Positions 28,347 to 41,312 of a stretch of 54,359 nt of DNA are shown here, in pieces. This DNA is from Chloromonas sp. AAM2 (lineage: Eukaryota; Chlorophyta; Chlorophyceae; Chlamydomonadales; Chlamydomonadaceae). The first letter of the stretch is position 1; every line of letters begins with the position of its first letter. The position numbers were made by a program, and so were the translations under genes. The notes beneath the pieces are model-generated. The model saw nothing but the letters and a program-made list of their open reading frames with translations. It ran no database searches and was not told the origin of the DNA. Location: NCBI GenBank assembly GCA_004335635.1, contig QAXH01001546.1, forward strand, positions 1 through 54,359, written 5' to 3'.

Positions 28347-29286
28347 GCTCAACAAGTTAATAGGCAGGTAGCTTGTACATGGGCGCACGCAAAGCCTTTC
28401 TCAACTGAACCGACACCTTGCTTGTTGCATCTGATTAAGCATACTTAAGGCCACAAGCAGAGTGCTCTGTCCATGGCTGGCTGGACAATTTTGCGCAACC
28501 AGGTCACACAAACACACCGGGCCAAAACGCTCGCCCTCCGAAGTCACGTGCTCGCTCGGGGCACCTGTCATCGGCAGCTTTTGCTCGCAGGCCTATGCAC
28601 ACCCGCTCGACACAAGAGCGCAGCACTTGCCTTTTTCTTTTTATTCAAACTCTTCAATGCTGCCATCTCCGCAGGCACCGGCGTGTGCGTGAGCGGCCTT
28701 TTCCGAAACGCCCTGGCGGTGCTCAGACTGCTGTGCTCGCTCAGTGACGCGCATGCCCCGGCTTAGAGCTTTAGAGCGCATCTGACAGCTTCATCAGTCG
28801 ACACAGGAACATCAGGTCTTCAATGACGGCTTGTTTTGGCACACAGGCCCACTGATGCAGCCAGCACCCTGCCAGCGCCTGCAACGCGGCTAATACCTTG
28901 CCCAGTTGTCTCACGTCAACAGTGATCGCTGCCTGCCCGTCGCAAACGGCGGCTTTTGTACCCGGGTTTTGATTTACAACAGCGGCCTGCACTGCGACAT
29001 GTTCAGCAGTGTTGAAAGCCCATCACAGAGGCTTGGTGCTGATCTCTCACGCCACCAAGCTTCAGGTGCGGGAAGCTTCTCATGTCGCAGAGATTTGCAG
29101 GATTGTTCATCACGCTGTCATCGGTCAGATTTGCCGAGCTGCTCTCAAATCTGCCATCCAGCACGTATCGCACCGCAAGTACACTGAGTGTGCGCTCTGT
29201 CAGTTCTTCCGTGTCCACTGCGCAAGCATAACTTGCCAGCCGCCGACAATGATGGCCCTTGCACCTTGATCTGACATCGAGCGCAG
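28347..29286. other. Divergent region between RCC1 and PPR starts
   Basis: Must contain the RCC1 promoter and the undetermined 5' end of the PPR gene. It also carries the LRR-like fragment described separately. A plus-strand open frame at 28473-28766 has no coding character I trust. Confidence 0.5.
28771..29218 (-). pseudogene. LRR-like fragment, frame-disrupted
   Basis: Two overlapping minus-strand frames. The first, from near 29218, has LTDDSVMNNPANLCDMRS then HLKLGG, like a leucine-rich repeat of the LTD.(S/G)V...L..L..L.LGG type. It ends at a stop after GFQHC. The next frame continues from about 29010 with ITVDVRQLGKVLAALQALAG and EDLMFLCRLMKLSDAL to a stop at 28771. No credible intron reconciles the frames, so this looks like a decayed fragment, though two exons of a short gene are not excluded. 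Confidence 0.35.
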
Positions 29287-32200
29287 GGAACGGGTTTACG
29301 CCACCTCCTTCATCAGCGCCTACCTACGCACAGCTTTCAATTGACGCCGCGCTTCACGAGCATGCCTTATCATCAGGAGGATCCGGGCAGCCTTGGGCAA
29401 GTCGGCCCGACAGCGCCAAGTGGGCCCCAGAAGGTTGGCGCAAGGCGCCGCAGCCGTCTCCCTCGTCAGGTGGAAGCTCTGCTTGGTGGAATTGCTCTCC
29501 AACCACCAGCAATGCTACCTCCACGACGGGCGCGTGGCCTCAGCAGATGCATCAGTCACCTGCCCCGCCTCACTCCGGAAGCAGAACCCCAGCATTCATG
29601 TCGCCTACTCACTACCCAACACATCAACAGCAGCACACCAGACCTTACTTTTCGCACCAACAACACCAACAACACCAACAATACCAAGATCAACCAGCAG
29701 ACCAGCAACAGGGCTGGGCTTCTCCACCCATGCGCAGCCCAATGAGGAGCCCAGCCGGGTCAAGCATGATGCACATGCACTTCAATGTATATGACATGAA
29801 GAGGTATGCATTCCGTATTCTTTATTGCTCTTGCAGAGGTCTGTTTGGCTTGAGTGGCACTGCTGTGTGCGGGGTTCTGGCAGGTCTCTTACACTCCTAT
29901 TCCTGACTGAAGTACCTGCAGTTGCATCCCTTGTTGCCTTGCTTTGCAGTCTATCTGCTGCACTGGCCACAGTCCAAGCTGGCACGGGCACAGTGGCACG
30001 CGTGTTCCAGTCCTGCTCGTTCAAGCCGCGTCTACCAGGTATGAACCATTTTCAGAACCAGAATGTTCTGCCTCTGATCACTTGACTGGCCTGGTTTATG
30101 CAGCGACACGCTGATCATTGGAACATGCACGCACACACATTTGCATTGCCACCGTATTACGTCGATGAGCTGCAGACTGGCTGTTCCTGCAGTGCTGCTG
30201 TAGGCCTCGTCATTCAAGAAATTGCGTGCTACGCGTGTGTATGTGTGTGGCGTTTTTGTGGAAGTGATTTCTCGTGCTTGAGATGGAACAGAGGGATTTC
30301 AGCACCGCAGAGCAGACGACAGGGGTCTCAGGCCCTCTGGCAAGCCTTTGTGCAAAGTCAGCACCAGTGAGAAAGCATGTGCGCATATACACTTTGCGCT
30401 CCTTCTGCAGGTTTGACCAAGCTGGTCAGCCAACTGACGCGTGAGGGCAACTGGCAGAAGGGCCTGGAGGTGTTCGAGTCCCTGAGCGTTCTGGGAGTTG
30501 TGCCAGACACAACCATCACAAACGCAGCAAGTACGTTTGGTCCTTGCCTTGCCCACTTTTTCTCAGTACTGTGCATTTTGGCACATTTTGACGCAGCTGA
30601 GTGCTTTTGGTATTGTCACTTCGCCACACCAGTCACTGCAGCAACTCACATGCTCAAGTCGCCCAGGACTCGTTCTGAGTTGAGCGTGCGTTAGCGCATT
30701 CCTTTGTGTCGCCTGTACAGTACACTCGTGCGCTGTTGAATGAGTCGTCATGACTCCGTATTGTTTGTGGGCTTGTTGCCTTTAGTCTCGGCATGCGACA
30801 AGGGAGGACAATGGGAGAAGGCCATGGCGGTCTTCAACGCCATGGAGAAGACTGGCCTTGTGCGCGATGCGATTACTTACTCCGCTCTCATCAGCGCTCT
30901 GTCCAAGGGCCGACAATGGTCAATAGGTACGCACGGATGCCACGTACAGTATATCGAGAAATTTGCAGGAGTTCGTTGTAACGTGAAACATCGAGGTTTG
31001 CCTGCAACGATATGCGCTGACCTGTTTTTCGTGTCCGCCTGCCATCCTCTCTGTGCAGCTATCGACGTTTTCAACCACATGAGCGACGCAGCCATTGAGT
31101 GTGATGCCGTGACATGCTGCTCCCTCATCACAGCCTTGGACAAGGGTGGTCAGTGGCAACTTGCAGAGCAGGTGAGTAGAGGGTATGCTCGACTACTTGG
31201 CCCGTTGATCGCTGTCCAGATGTCACGGCAAGGCACTGCACGCTTCCCTGAGGCTAGGCGCATTTGACCTGACCGTCCTGTTTGCGCTCTCACGCGCAGG
31301 TCTTCATCCAAATGTACGCTGACCACCCTCAGTTCCGCATGTTGCTCCAATGCATGGACGAGGACGAAGGCTCCGCACGCCGCAATGGCGCACAGGGCGC
31401 ACCAAGCCCGCAAGCGCCGGCTCAAGCGCCCTGGGGCCCGGGACACGAGGGCGAGCTGGAGGCTGCACTGGCCGCGGCATCAAGGCTGATTGGATCTGAC
31501 AGCGGTCAACAGGTGCGATTGAATTCTGTGCCAGCACATGCCGTGACGGTTTCGTTTTATTTTCCGTTGGCAAATCAGGATCACCAAGATTCAGGGCAAT
31601 CACTTTTGTGGCACGCATGCAGTGTGTCATCGTTGTCGAGCCTGTCTGAGACTTGTCTTCGGTTTGTGAACTGTGTTTCAGGTGCCAGGTCTGGAGCCTG
31701 GAGATGGGAACAGTTTGCCAGGCTGGACACAGGGCAGCGTGCCGCCCTGCAGCCCACTGGAGCCGGGACTCACTGGCAGCGGCCTGCCACTGGCATCGGC
31801 ACTGTCCAAGCTGTACAGGCAAGAATTGCAATCATGTTGGAGTTGTGTAAGCCTCCACAGCTGCCACTAAGGGCAGTTGTGGATGGTAAGCTCAACAGCC
31901 AAGCGTTTGTTGACTGTTCACGCCTGGCATGTGCAAAGCATGCTATCAGGTCAACACACCTGAGATCTCACCTGGGCACGTCAGTACACGCTTACTCAAC
32001 CTGCCATATGCCGTTATTTGTTGGCCGTTACAGGTCCATGTCGGCTTTTCCTCCCAAGGAGTTTGAGCATGCTGCCTCTTTGCTCATACCCGAGAGCCCA
32101 CGTGACATGACCGGGGCCTCCACCCCCTCACAACAGCCCACGCCATCTGCTGGCAGCCGTGGCGTCATGAGGCGTCTGACTGTGCAGGGTGAGGACATGG

Positions 32201-35200
32201 AGTTAGGCATGGCCAGTCCCCTGCATGGGCCGCCGCCACCACCGCCACCGCCCCGAACACCCACCAACCAATCACTGCCTGTTGATGCTACTGCGGCACA
32301 AGCACCAGGTGAGGGCGCCAAGATGCTGCTTGCATGACTGGTGCTTCTTGACCGGCTGCATTGGTGTTAGTTGATACCACGAGAAGCAAAAGTGGTATCC
32401 AGACTCAGCACGGTGTTGATGGAGTCCCTGGCAGCGTTTATGGCTTTGACTGATGACGACTTCACACTCTGTGATGCAATCCACGCTATCCGAACTGCTC
32501 TCGGTCTTGCAGGCGCGCAGGACCCGTCGCCGCTTCCTCCAGCAGGCCGGGTCAGCGGCAGCACCAGCCTCACCCTGCCCTCGGACGACATTGCTGGGGC
32601 ATCCAGCTCAGGGCAGGCGGGTGGTGATGATCACAGCACTAAGGCGGCCCGCTCCATGTCACAGCTGGTGCAGCAGCTGGTTGACCAGGTGGGGCTGTGA
32701 ATGGGGTTCTGTACTGCACTGTTGTGTGTGAATGAACGTAAGCATCAATAACAGTGCATGGAGCGCTGTGTTGCACGTACTTAAATTATCTGTTAGATAC
32801 TTTGGCAAAAACAGTAGAATTAATGTTCCAACAACAGTAAAAATGCTTTTGGCAGAGTGTTGCACAGCAAGGCTGGCAACTGCTTGTCATGGTGATGCCG
32901 GCAACTGCTTGTCGTGGTGCTAACGCCTGGCAAGGCAATCAAAGGATGATTTTCCGGCCTGCCAGGCTCTGTGATAACAGCACTGGTCCTCACACTGATC
33001 CCCCTCCACTTGGTGCTGTGACAGGGTCTGCTACTGCCCGAAGCCGGTGCCGAGGCGTGCAAGGGCCCGGTGGCCGAGTCCCTCCTCGCGCAGGGCGAGG
33101 TGGGCGACTTGCTGCAGCTGGCGGCCTCTGCGGCGGCGGCCGGGCAACAGGCCCCTGGAAGCCAAGGGGGGACGGACCTGATCGCTAACATGATGAGCGG
33201 TCTGCTGCGACAGGTAGGGCATCAAGTACACACTGTACTGTCTGACTGACTTATGATGTACTTTTTTATCGGCTTGGTGCTTTCAGCTTGTGACCTAACG
33301 GAAAAGTTGTCCAGGTATCTGAAGCCACAGAAATGACCCGTCAGTGACCCGCAGCCTCTTGTGCTTCGTCAGCTCTGTGTTGTCTTCTGGTGCAGGTGGG
33401 TGGTGCCTCCACCCCCGGGCCACCCGTCTCTCTGGGCCCCGGTACCAGCACTTCATGCGGCGGCTGGGCGGAGCTGCAGCAGCAGGTCACAGCGGACATG
33501 CGCCAGCAGCTCATGGGAGGCGGCAGCAACGCCAGTGCCCTGATGGCTGAACTTAACCAAGGGAGTAACGGACCAATGGTGAGCGCTCATCAGGGACTCA
33601 ATACCACACCCAGTCAAGTCACCAAAAAGGAGGACTGGTCGCATCATGCGGTACCGTGGGTTGAACCATGAGAAGCTATGTAATGATGATGATGATGTTG
33701 ATGGTCGCATCACAATGACTAAGGCTTGCTTTAGCATCAGCCACGTGCTGATGAAGCGCCTACGGTGCTCCAGCTGCTTTACGCAAGCTTGCCGTTTGAG
33801 CATCATACTCATCCATGCGAGCTTCTACGCGAGCTCTTGCGATTATTTGACTTGTCAAGTGGCACTATTGCGGTCAAGATATAAACATGAAGTCTCAACA
33901 GGGAGATGTGATGCAAATATGGGGTTGTGATTGCAGGGCGCTGGTATTGGACACTACATGCCCGGCACTGGTGCCGCTGGCTGCATGGCCTCCCCGCTCC
34001 ACAACCCCTACACGCCCGTTGCCTCGCCCCTCTCCCGCACGTCCTCATGCCCTGCGCCCCGCGGCCTGCTGCGCACCAGCAGCCTGAACGTCAAGAAGGC
34101 GGCGCCCAACCGCGTGTGCTGCAATGCTCTGCTGGCGGCTTATGCACGTGCAGTGCCCACACAGGTTTGCGTTAGCAGGGGCCACCGGGCTGCGAGGGAG
34201 GGGCGGTGGCATCTGCTGCTGGTGGTGACGTACCGGCTGGTGATTGGTGGCTGCTTCCTGGTGCATGCGACGTCTCTTGGAATAGGATCGTGGCAATGAG
34301 GGTCCATCAGAGGGGTGCACCATCTCTAGTGCAAAGCCTGTGGTTTTCTTGATCAAATCATTCCACTGGAGTCAAGGCAACGAGGGTCAAGCTCAAGGGA
34401 GTATCTCACCTGCATTTTTTAACGTACCAGGACGCGTGAGCAACTCCTCAGCTTGCTGATGTCCGACACACAGTGCGCTGTTCGGTGCGTGCAGTGGCAG
34501 CGGGCGCTGCGTTTGCTTGATCTGATGTGGCAGTGCGGCGGGGAGATGCAGCCCGACATAGTCTCGTACAACACCGTCATCAAGGCAGCGGGCAATGCAC
34601 AGCAGGTCATGCTGGGATTCCAGGTGGGCCACTTTTGGGGAGGGCGGGCGCAAGGGGGCAGGGTAACGTGGTTTCCTGTGCCAAAGTCAGCTCCGTCTGA
34701 GTTGCATGATGCCTGTGGCAAGGTGAGGGGCAGAGCAAAGATACCTGTATACGTCTGCCTCCCTAGTTTTGGCTTGACGACTGCTCAACGTTATAGCAGA
34801 GCTCAGCGCAGCTTTTCTTATGACTGGACCCCAACCAGGTCACATATTTTGTTTATCTTGCAACTGACAGCTGCTTGAAGCTTCTGTAGTGGCCAAGATA
34901 TGCTCCTTATATCAGTGGCTCCGATTCAAGTCATGATTGTTTGCCTTTCTCTTTGCAGGTTTACCAGCTGATGTGCAGCCGAGGCATTGAGCCGACAGTG
35001 GCTACGTACGGTGCGTCTTGGACTGTGCACCTTAGTGGCAGCTTGTCAGTGTGCGCTTGCATGTGATCTCACTTCACGTGCCACTTGGCTGTGTTATTGC
35101 CAACTCTGCATGTGTCTCTCATGCTGGATGCAGCACCGGTGACGCTGTCGAGAAGTCAAATGGTATTGCCACGACCAGCAGCTCATGATTGCGGACAACC

Positions 35201-38200
35201 CCCAATGGGCGGCTATGTCAGTCTGTGATTGTCGCACTTTTTTCTGAATACAACATGGTGTATGTGCATGTGGTATACACTTCATGGAAGCTTGTCACAC
35301 CATGGTTGTGAAAGCAAAACCATGCATGCTCTCTGCCCTGCAGGCACACTGATCTGCATAGCCGCCGATGTGGGCGCCAGTGCGCTTGTGAAGAAGGCCT
35401 GGCACTGGCTGCGGGCCAGCGGCCTCGAGGTGCATGTCACGGCGGCAAACGCTTACCTGTCGGCACTCATCAAGGAGGTGCGTAAGAATGCACGTGATAA
35501 CACAAGGCTGCATTGCTCATTTGCAAGTCAATACTGTGAGTAACGTTAGCGTGCCACTGAGACAATGCTCTTGAGCAATAATATATACCTGATGGTTCAT
35601 ACAAGATTTCATGGCTGACCTCAAATCTATGTGTCTGTCCGCAAAAGATGGACTGATTTTGACCACGTTATGAGTATCATTCACATTGCCGTTTGCGCTG
35701 CTTCACTCACTGGTGGTTGCTTGCTCAATGTACACGGTCAGGGTTCCCTTCCACACAAGCTGGCATTGCGGTAAACTCGCACATGATTACACATGATTAC
35801 ATTGGTTACACGTACATAAACTAGCACATGATTACACATGCAATGCAAAACATGCTACACCTTGTCTGCAGGGCGAGTGGTCTGAGGCCCAGTCGCTGCT
35901 CGGCTCCATGCTGTCGCATGTGGGCCCCTGCCGGCCCAATGCTGTGACCTTCTCAGTCATGAGCGCTGCATACCTAGCTCGGGGCGAGGCGGGGGCAATC
36001 AAACAGGTAAAGGGAGCCAGCATCCCTCATTGCTTCTGCTTGCCATTCTTATTGGCATCTCCTGCTTCTCCCGTCATTGGCTTGCATTGGGACGTTAGTG
36101 AGACTTGTTGCCTGTGCGCTCCGTATCATACGTGGAATGGTCCTATCTGAGGCGTTTCGTATGCCCAGTATGTCCCCAAGTCACACACAACAGACTAGCT
36201 CGCTTGGTGTCATACATGAACAGCTGACCCGAAGCGCACGGGCTGCTCAACCAGACAATGGCGTCTGCTCCCAGACTCGCAGGCAGCTGTAGTGCTCCAC
36301 GCTGCTTTGGCTCTGTTCCCTCCCCCTCCTTGTGTGTGCAGTTGTACCAGCAGCTGTGCGCTGTGGGCGTGCAGCCCAGCCCAAACACGCTGGGCCAACT
36401 GGTGTGCGTGCTCTCCACCAAGGGGCTCTGGGACGATGCAGTGGCCATACTGGCAGCCATATGCAGGTAGCATTACATTTTCCTCCAGCCTTGTTTATGA
36501 AAGTGTCCGTGCTGCGTGCCAACTAACGCTGAGGGCGCTACTCAGTGTGCCATACGCAGCTACACACACTGCTGTCTTTCATCTGCTACTGGGGTGCATT
36601 TATCAGCCAGGTGATCCCATGACAGTGTCCTCAGCGGCAACTAACGCCACCCGCAAGAGCACATCACCTCACAAAACACGCGAGAGCGCTGTAGCCAGTT
36701 ACAGGAGCCTTTGAGTGATGCAGGCACAACTACAGCATAGGAAGACCAAGGCTTGTAATGCTAGTAGTAAGCCTTGAACGGCAACACGTAAATTTCAGCA
36801 AATTCGCTTACACATGCAGCCAGTATATCTCTCAGCCCGACTCGATGCATTGCTATTCTTGCACTACGTCCTCCAGGTAGTTAGCGCTCGTCCTGAATCG
36901 CAACCAACACCAAGTTTGCATAACCATGAGTAACAACAAGAAGACCGGCCTGCGTTACATTGTACAACACATTGACAAGATAGTTTACCGGTTGGCTGTT
37001 GCCTTCAAGTAGACCTTGACCAGTGACATCTGATGAAGTTCACCATACGCAGGAGCGATGCGGGCAGTGGTCTGCGGCCCGTGCCCGGCGTGTTCACGCA
37101 CCTCTTCTGCGCGCTCAGGGACGCGGCCTGGCGGGCCCTGGCCAGCACTGACGCATCGGCTCGCAGGCTTATCGCCAACAAACTGATCGAAGTCCGACAG
37201 CTGCTGCAGGTAAGACAGTCGTTTGTTCTCTTTCTCATGGTATGTATTGCAATGCCTCCACGTCCAGTGTCCTTCGCTTGGTGCATACAAGGCGCGCTTG
37301 CATTTCAGGGTGTGACTGTTCTGTGCCGTGCACCAGTACAAGCAGGTGAGGCGTTCACAGGGATACTAGTGTACTGGCATTGGATCGCACTTCACAAGCG
37401 CAAGACAAGCGCTGGGACCAGTCTTTGCCCTGCATAAGCACCGGCGTTTCCAATGTCCTGACTTGCGTACATACACGCAAAGAACATGACATGTGATTGA
37501 GCTCTGTGTGCTGGTGACATTGTGTGACGCGTGCAGGCAGTGCCGTGTTTGGCCGCACACCCGGACGTCTCGCTGTGCCGGGCTATGGTGGGCGCGTTTG
37601 CAGCGGCAGGCGATGCAGACGTGTGCTTGGACATATTCAACGGGTAAGCGCCTCTCATTGAGAACAGTTCAAAATCAGGGTCGAGGCCTTGGCTGGCAAT
37701 CTTTATCCTGTTGTCGTTGTACTGCTCATTTGCGTTGCGCCTGCTGCTTTGCGGTGGCCTTGCGGGTGTTTGACACCGCCTGCTGTTGTGTGCAAATTGA
37801 TGGCTATCCAACATGCATTCTCCCGGACTGTTTATTAAGTTGCTTTTCCCTTGTTGCATTTCTGCCCCGTCCGCCTGCAGTATGATTGCTTCGGGTCTTC
37901 CCATAGACGAGGACGTAGCTGCCGCCATGCTTGGTGCTCTCTGCGAGCAGCGCAACTGGTCGCGGGTGGTGCAGCTGGTGGGCGCGATGCAGGCCGCCGG
38001 CCGCAGCGGCTCCGGCCTGCCCCCGCATGTGCTGCTGCAGACGCTCACTGCACTGGAGTCCGCAGGGGCGTGGGCGCATGCGTACAGCACGCTCAAGGTG
38101 CGCACACTGGTGGCTTGTGTCTGGTTGACATGTTTACTACACCTGTTGCTATCATCGAGCAATTATTGTGTATGTGTGCATTCGTGCCTGAAAAGGCGGT

Positions 38201-41200
38201 CATTGGTTGCAAAACGCATGGTGTCCATTTATTCATGCACTGTTGAGGTGGGCGTTAGTTGCAGGACCCAGTGTCAAGACTGGGCTGTTGGTCGTCGTTG
38301 TGCTCTGAGGCCATGCTGAAACCATCACTGCAGTTGTTGCGCTAATGCTTTCATCTCACATGACTGTGCTCCTGCCTGCTCGCAGGTGGTTCGTGCCTCC
38401 GGCACCGGCAACTGGGTCTCCCTGCTTGACGCCATCAAGGGGGCTGGGGCCGCTGACCTGCTGCTGCTGGGGCTGCTGGCAGACAAGGAGGCAGGAGGCG
38501 CGTGGGCGGACGCGCTGTGCCTCTTCACGTGGCAGCAAGCGCTAAACCAGGTGCGCATGTGCTTGTAGGGCTTGTTCTGCCCACATAGGGCAAGGTTTAA
38601 CTTGTATGACAAGTCACCGCAGCATAGGACATGCGTTGCACACTAGCGCGGCTGGATTGAATCTCCGGCAAAGCCTGGCGTGCAGTGTCCGTGGTGGCAT
38701 GCACAGAGCCCTTGGTCTTGGTATGATGGCCTTACACCTGAGTATGGGTTATGGCAGCTGATCCTTGATGGCATCGGCTCACATTGCATGATTCCTAGTG
38801 CTTGTGCAGGGCTCCCGCTTGACCCAATCACCCGAGGCTTACTGCCTGCTGGTGGAGATGATGTACACTCACGGCGGGCCCGAGGGGCTGCGCCAGGCCG
38901 TGCTGCTGGTCAAGTCGGGCCACGAGCAGGGCGTGCTACACTACTACACACTGCCAAGCACCTCTGCAGCCATTTCTTCCCCAGGGGCCGGCAGCAGCAC
39001 ACCCACAGGGGGCACCGACACGCAGGCAGGCGCCGGCGGCAGCCAGGGCAGCAGCAGCGGCGCCTGCAGCCCAGTGGGGTCTCACAACCGTGGTCCGAAT
39101 GCGCTGAACGCGACGCGGGGAAACCCGGGCCGGTGCAGTGCTGCTGAAGATGAAGAGGCCGTGCAAAAGCTGGGAGAGCTGACAGCTAACGAGGTAGCAC
39201 ATGCTGCGCTCGACATGCTGGGAGATTTGTCACCAAGACAGGCAGCACGCAGTCCCATGCGAGTCAGCAGTCCGCATGCCGCCAGCCCTGCTTCGGCATC
39301 GACTTCACCAGGTGGTGAGGAACGTCCCGGCTTGCTGGCTGGAGGTCTTGTGCGTCGCGGCTCGACACCGGCCACCCCAAGCGGCAGTGCAGTTGTGAAT
39401 GCAGCTGGCAAGCCCTTGATGAGGCCAAGGGGTGTGGCAGGTGCCCCTGCTGGGTTGGATGATGTGGACATGGATGGAAAGGCAACAGGTGGGTTTGCCA
39501 GCATTGTTGGCCAAGTTCGCACGATTGGTATGCACGCTGCTATCATTCTTGCATGCTCGTTTAGCGTGGCAAAACAAGATTGGCATTCAGTTGGAGGAAA
39601 TTGAATGAAATGGGGCATGTGCGTGGGTTGACATCTCTGGAGCACCTATAACGTTACCGCCCGTCAGCAAGCGTCGGTAGCGGTGTTTCGTGGGGCTTCT
39701 GGCAAGCCCGGCCTCTAGGCCGATAATACCTTTATAAAACTGGCTTGGCGCTTTGTCGCGAATGACGACCAAAAATACATGACAAAGCTAACCCCCGCCT
39801 GCCAGGAAGAGTAGCAGGACGAAAGAACTCGTGATGGTGGGACATCAGGTATTGAGCCCTGTCAAATATAGAGACATCCACAAGCATCTTCCTGTTTCTT
39901 TTGCACATTATTCATCGTTTCGATCAGTTTGCCGGTCTGGATTAGGAGGGGTATAGCCCAGCCGATAGTGAGACCTCAATGGCTGGAACGATGGCTGTGA
40001 TAGTTTTGCTGTACTAGGATGTGTCATAGGTGCTGGGCCCGCTTCTGGTGTGCCTTGCTCTTTGGCCGTTGGACAGCTGCATGATGCTCCTTTGAGCTTC
40101 AGTGCTCCTACGGCCAAAGTGCAAGGGACCCTGGAAGCGGGCCTAGCACAACCGAGTACAGCAAAAATAATCAACCCATTAGTCATTTGGGGTCTCCACT
40201 GTCGCACGTATTCCAGACTGGCAAACTGATCAAAATGGCCGATAACGTGCAATAGCTGCTCCGGAGATGTCGATTCAAGCATATGCAATCATGCATATCG
40301 TGACATCTAGCTCAAACATCGAAGCATGCTACTTTGTACAGGTGTCTTGAAGCGGCCCAGTCAAGGTATGAGTGCTTGCTTTTTTCACAGGCCTGCCCTT
40401 TGTTACTTCTGGCGCACTGGAGGACTGCAGCTGGGTGGCTCTGCCTGGCCCCACAGCGGTGCAGGCCATGGTGGTGCTCTTGGCCTGGGCCAGCACCCTG
40501 GCAGAAGCTGCCAAGTAAGTCACTACTGCGCGCTCTTTAGTCGCTCACATGCAAAGCGGGAAAATCTTGAGCAAACCCTCTCCCTCCTCGCTCGTTTGCT
40601 GTGACTTGAGCTGTGACGTCTCCCGCCGCTTAGACGCAGATCAGAATGGGCGCAACTGCGCTTGCCTGGCTTGCTGGTTTTGTGCTGCTCGAGCTGTCAC
40701 ACTGAACCGTGTTTTTCGACCCATGCATGCCCGTTGCAGGAATCGTGGTCATTTTCTTCGTCGCACTTGTGCCGACATTCTGATCCTCGTACCGTTTTCC
40801 GAGGCCGAAGCTGCAGAGCAGCTGCTAGGCTACGCGCCTTCTCAGGGCGCCACGCTCGCACAGGAGCAGAACGCAAGCAGCGGTGCATTTGGTCAGCGCC
40901 GCCCGACACTTGCTCAGTTCCGCCGCGTGGTGTCTCTGGTGCTCGAGGGAGGCTATCTGTCGCTGCTGAGGGGTGCGGACGGACAGGTGGACCTGACGCA
41001 GGAGCAACAGGAGATATTTGTGGTGCGCCCACCAGGCGTCCTTTACTGGTGAGCTTGGAACGGCTCCCGGGCCCAGGTCGCGTAATTTTCAGTATGGAGT
41101 GCTTGCGACGGTGACTAACGCGTCTTTTCCGCAGGTAGCTTGCTGTTCTGCAGTAGAGTTGACCGTACGTCAGCGCGCTGGAATGACGCTATGGAAGTTA

Positions 41201-41312
41201 GTCTCGACAGCTTGGTTTTGCGTTGCGCAGGCCTGACCCGTCTAACCCTGGTCTGGTGCATGTCAACATGCCGTCTCTGTACCAGGCGTTTTTGGCAGGA
41301 CCACCCACGTGA
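29287..41312 (+). CDS. Pentatricopeptide repeat (PPR) protein, about 1,590 residues
   Basis: 25 exons chain without a phase conflict: 29287-29803, 29950-30038, 30411-30530, 30786-30926, 31059-31171, 31300-31512, 31682-31818, 32034-32308, 32513-32688, 33025-33213, 33396-33578, 33937-34164, 34495-34605, 34959-35010, 35344-35477, 35872-36006, 36342-36466, 37053-37209, 37537-37643, 37881-38097, 38386-38550, 38810-39488, 40391-40514, 40740-41048, 41231-41312. No start Met is visible; the first exon opens at an acceptor-like site, so the 5' end is missing. After a Gln/Pro-rich N-terminus come 35-residue PPRs (LTKLVSQLTREGNWQKGLEV, ISACDKGGQWEKAMAVFNAM, LISALSKGRQWSIAIDVF). An insert of about 390 low-complexity residues follows, then more PPRs (YNTVIKAAGN, YGTLICIAADVG, NAYLSALIKEGEWSEA). 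Such proteins bind specific organelle RNAs. The organelle and target are unknown. Reading through the donor at 41049 gives an earlier stop at 41052. Confidence 0.88.
39870..40275. repeat. Long imperfect inverted repeat (foldback) in a PPR intron
   Basis: The left arm 39870-40070 pairs with 40109-40275 around a loop of about 38 nt. Matching blocks, left versus reverse-complemented right, are GATCAGTTTGCC(G/A)GTCTGGA, TTTTGCTGTACT(A/C)GG, GGCCCGCTTC, and CTTTGGCCGT next to the loop. Differences and small gaps are spread along both arms. Transcribed with the PPR pre-mRNA it would fold into a hairpin of roughly 170 bp, the form of many algal small-RNA precursors. A foldback transposon is the alternative. 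No target-site duplication was identified. Confidence 0.75.

Noticed and set aside
28473..28766. 97-codon plus-strand open frame before the PPR gene
   Set aside because: No domain, no splice support into the PPR exons in phase, and the sequence is low-information.
40391..41052. SMR endonuclease domain at the PPR C-terminus
   Set aside because: Hydrophobic blocks such as AVQAMVVLLAWAS are suggestive, but the LDLHG and TGxG motifs are absent.
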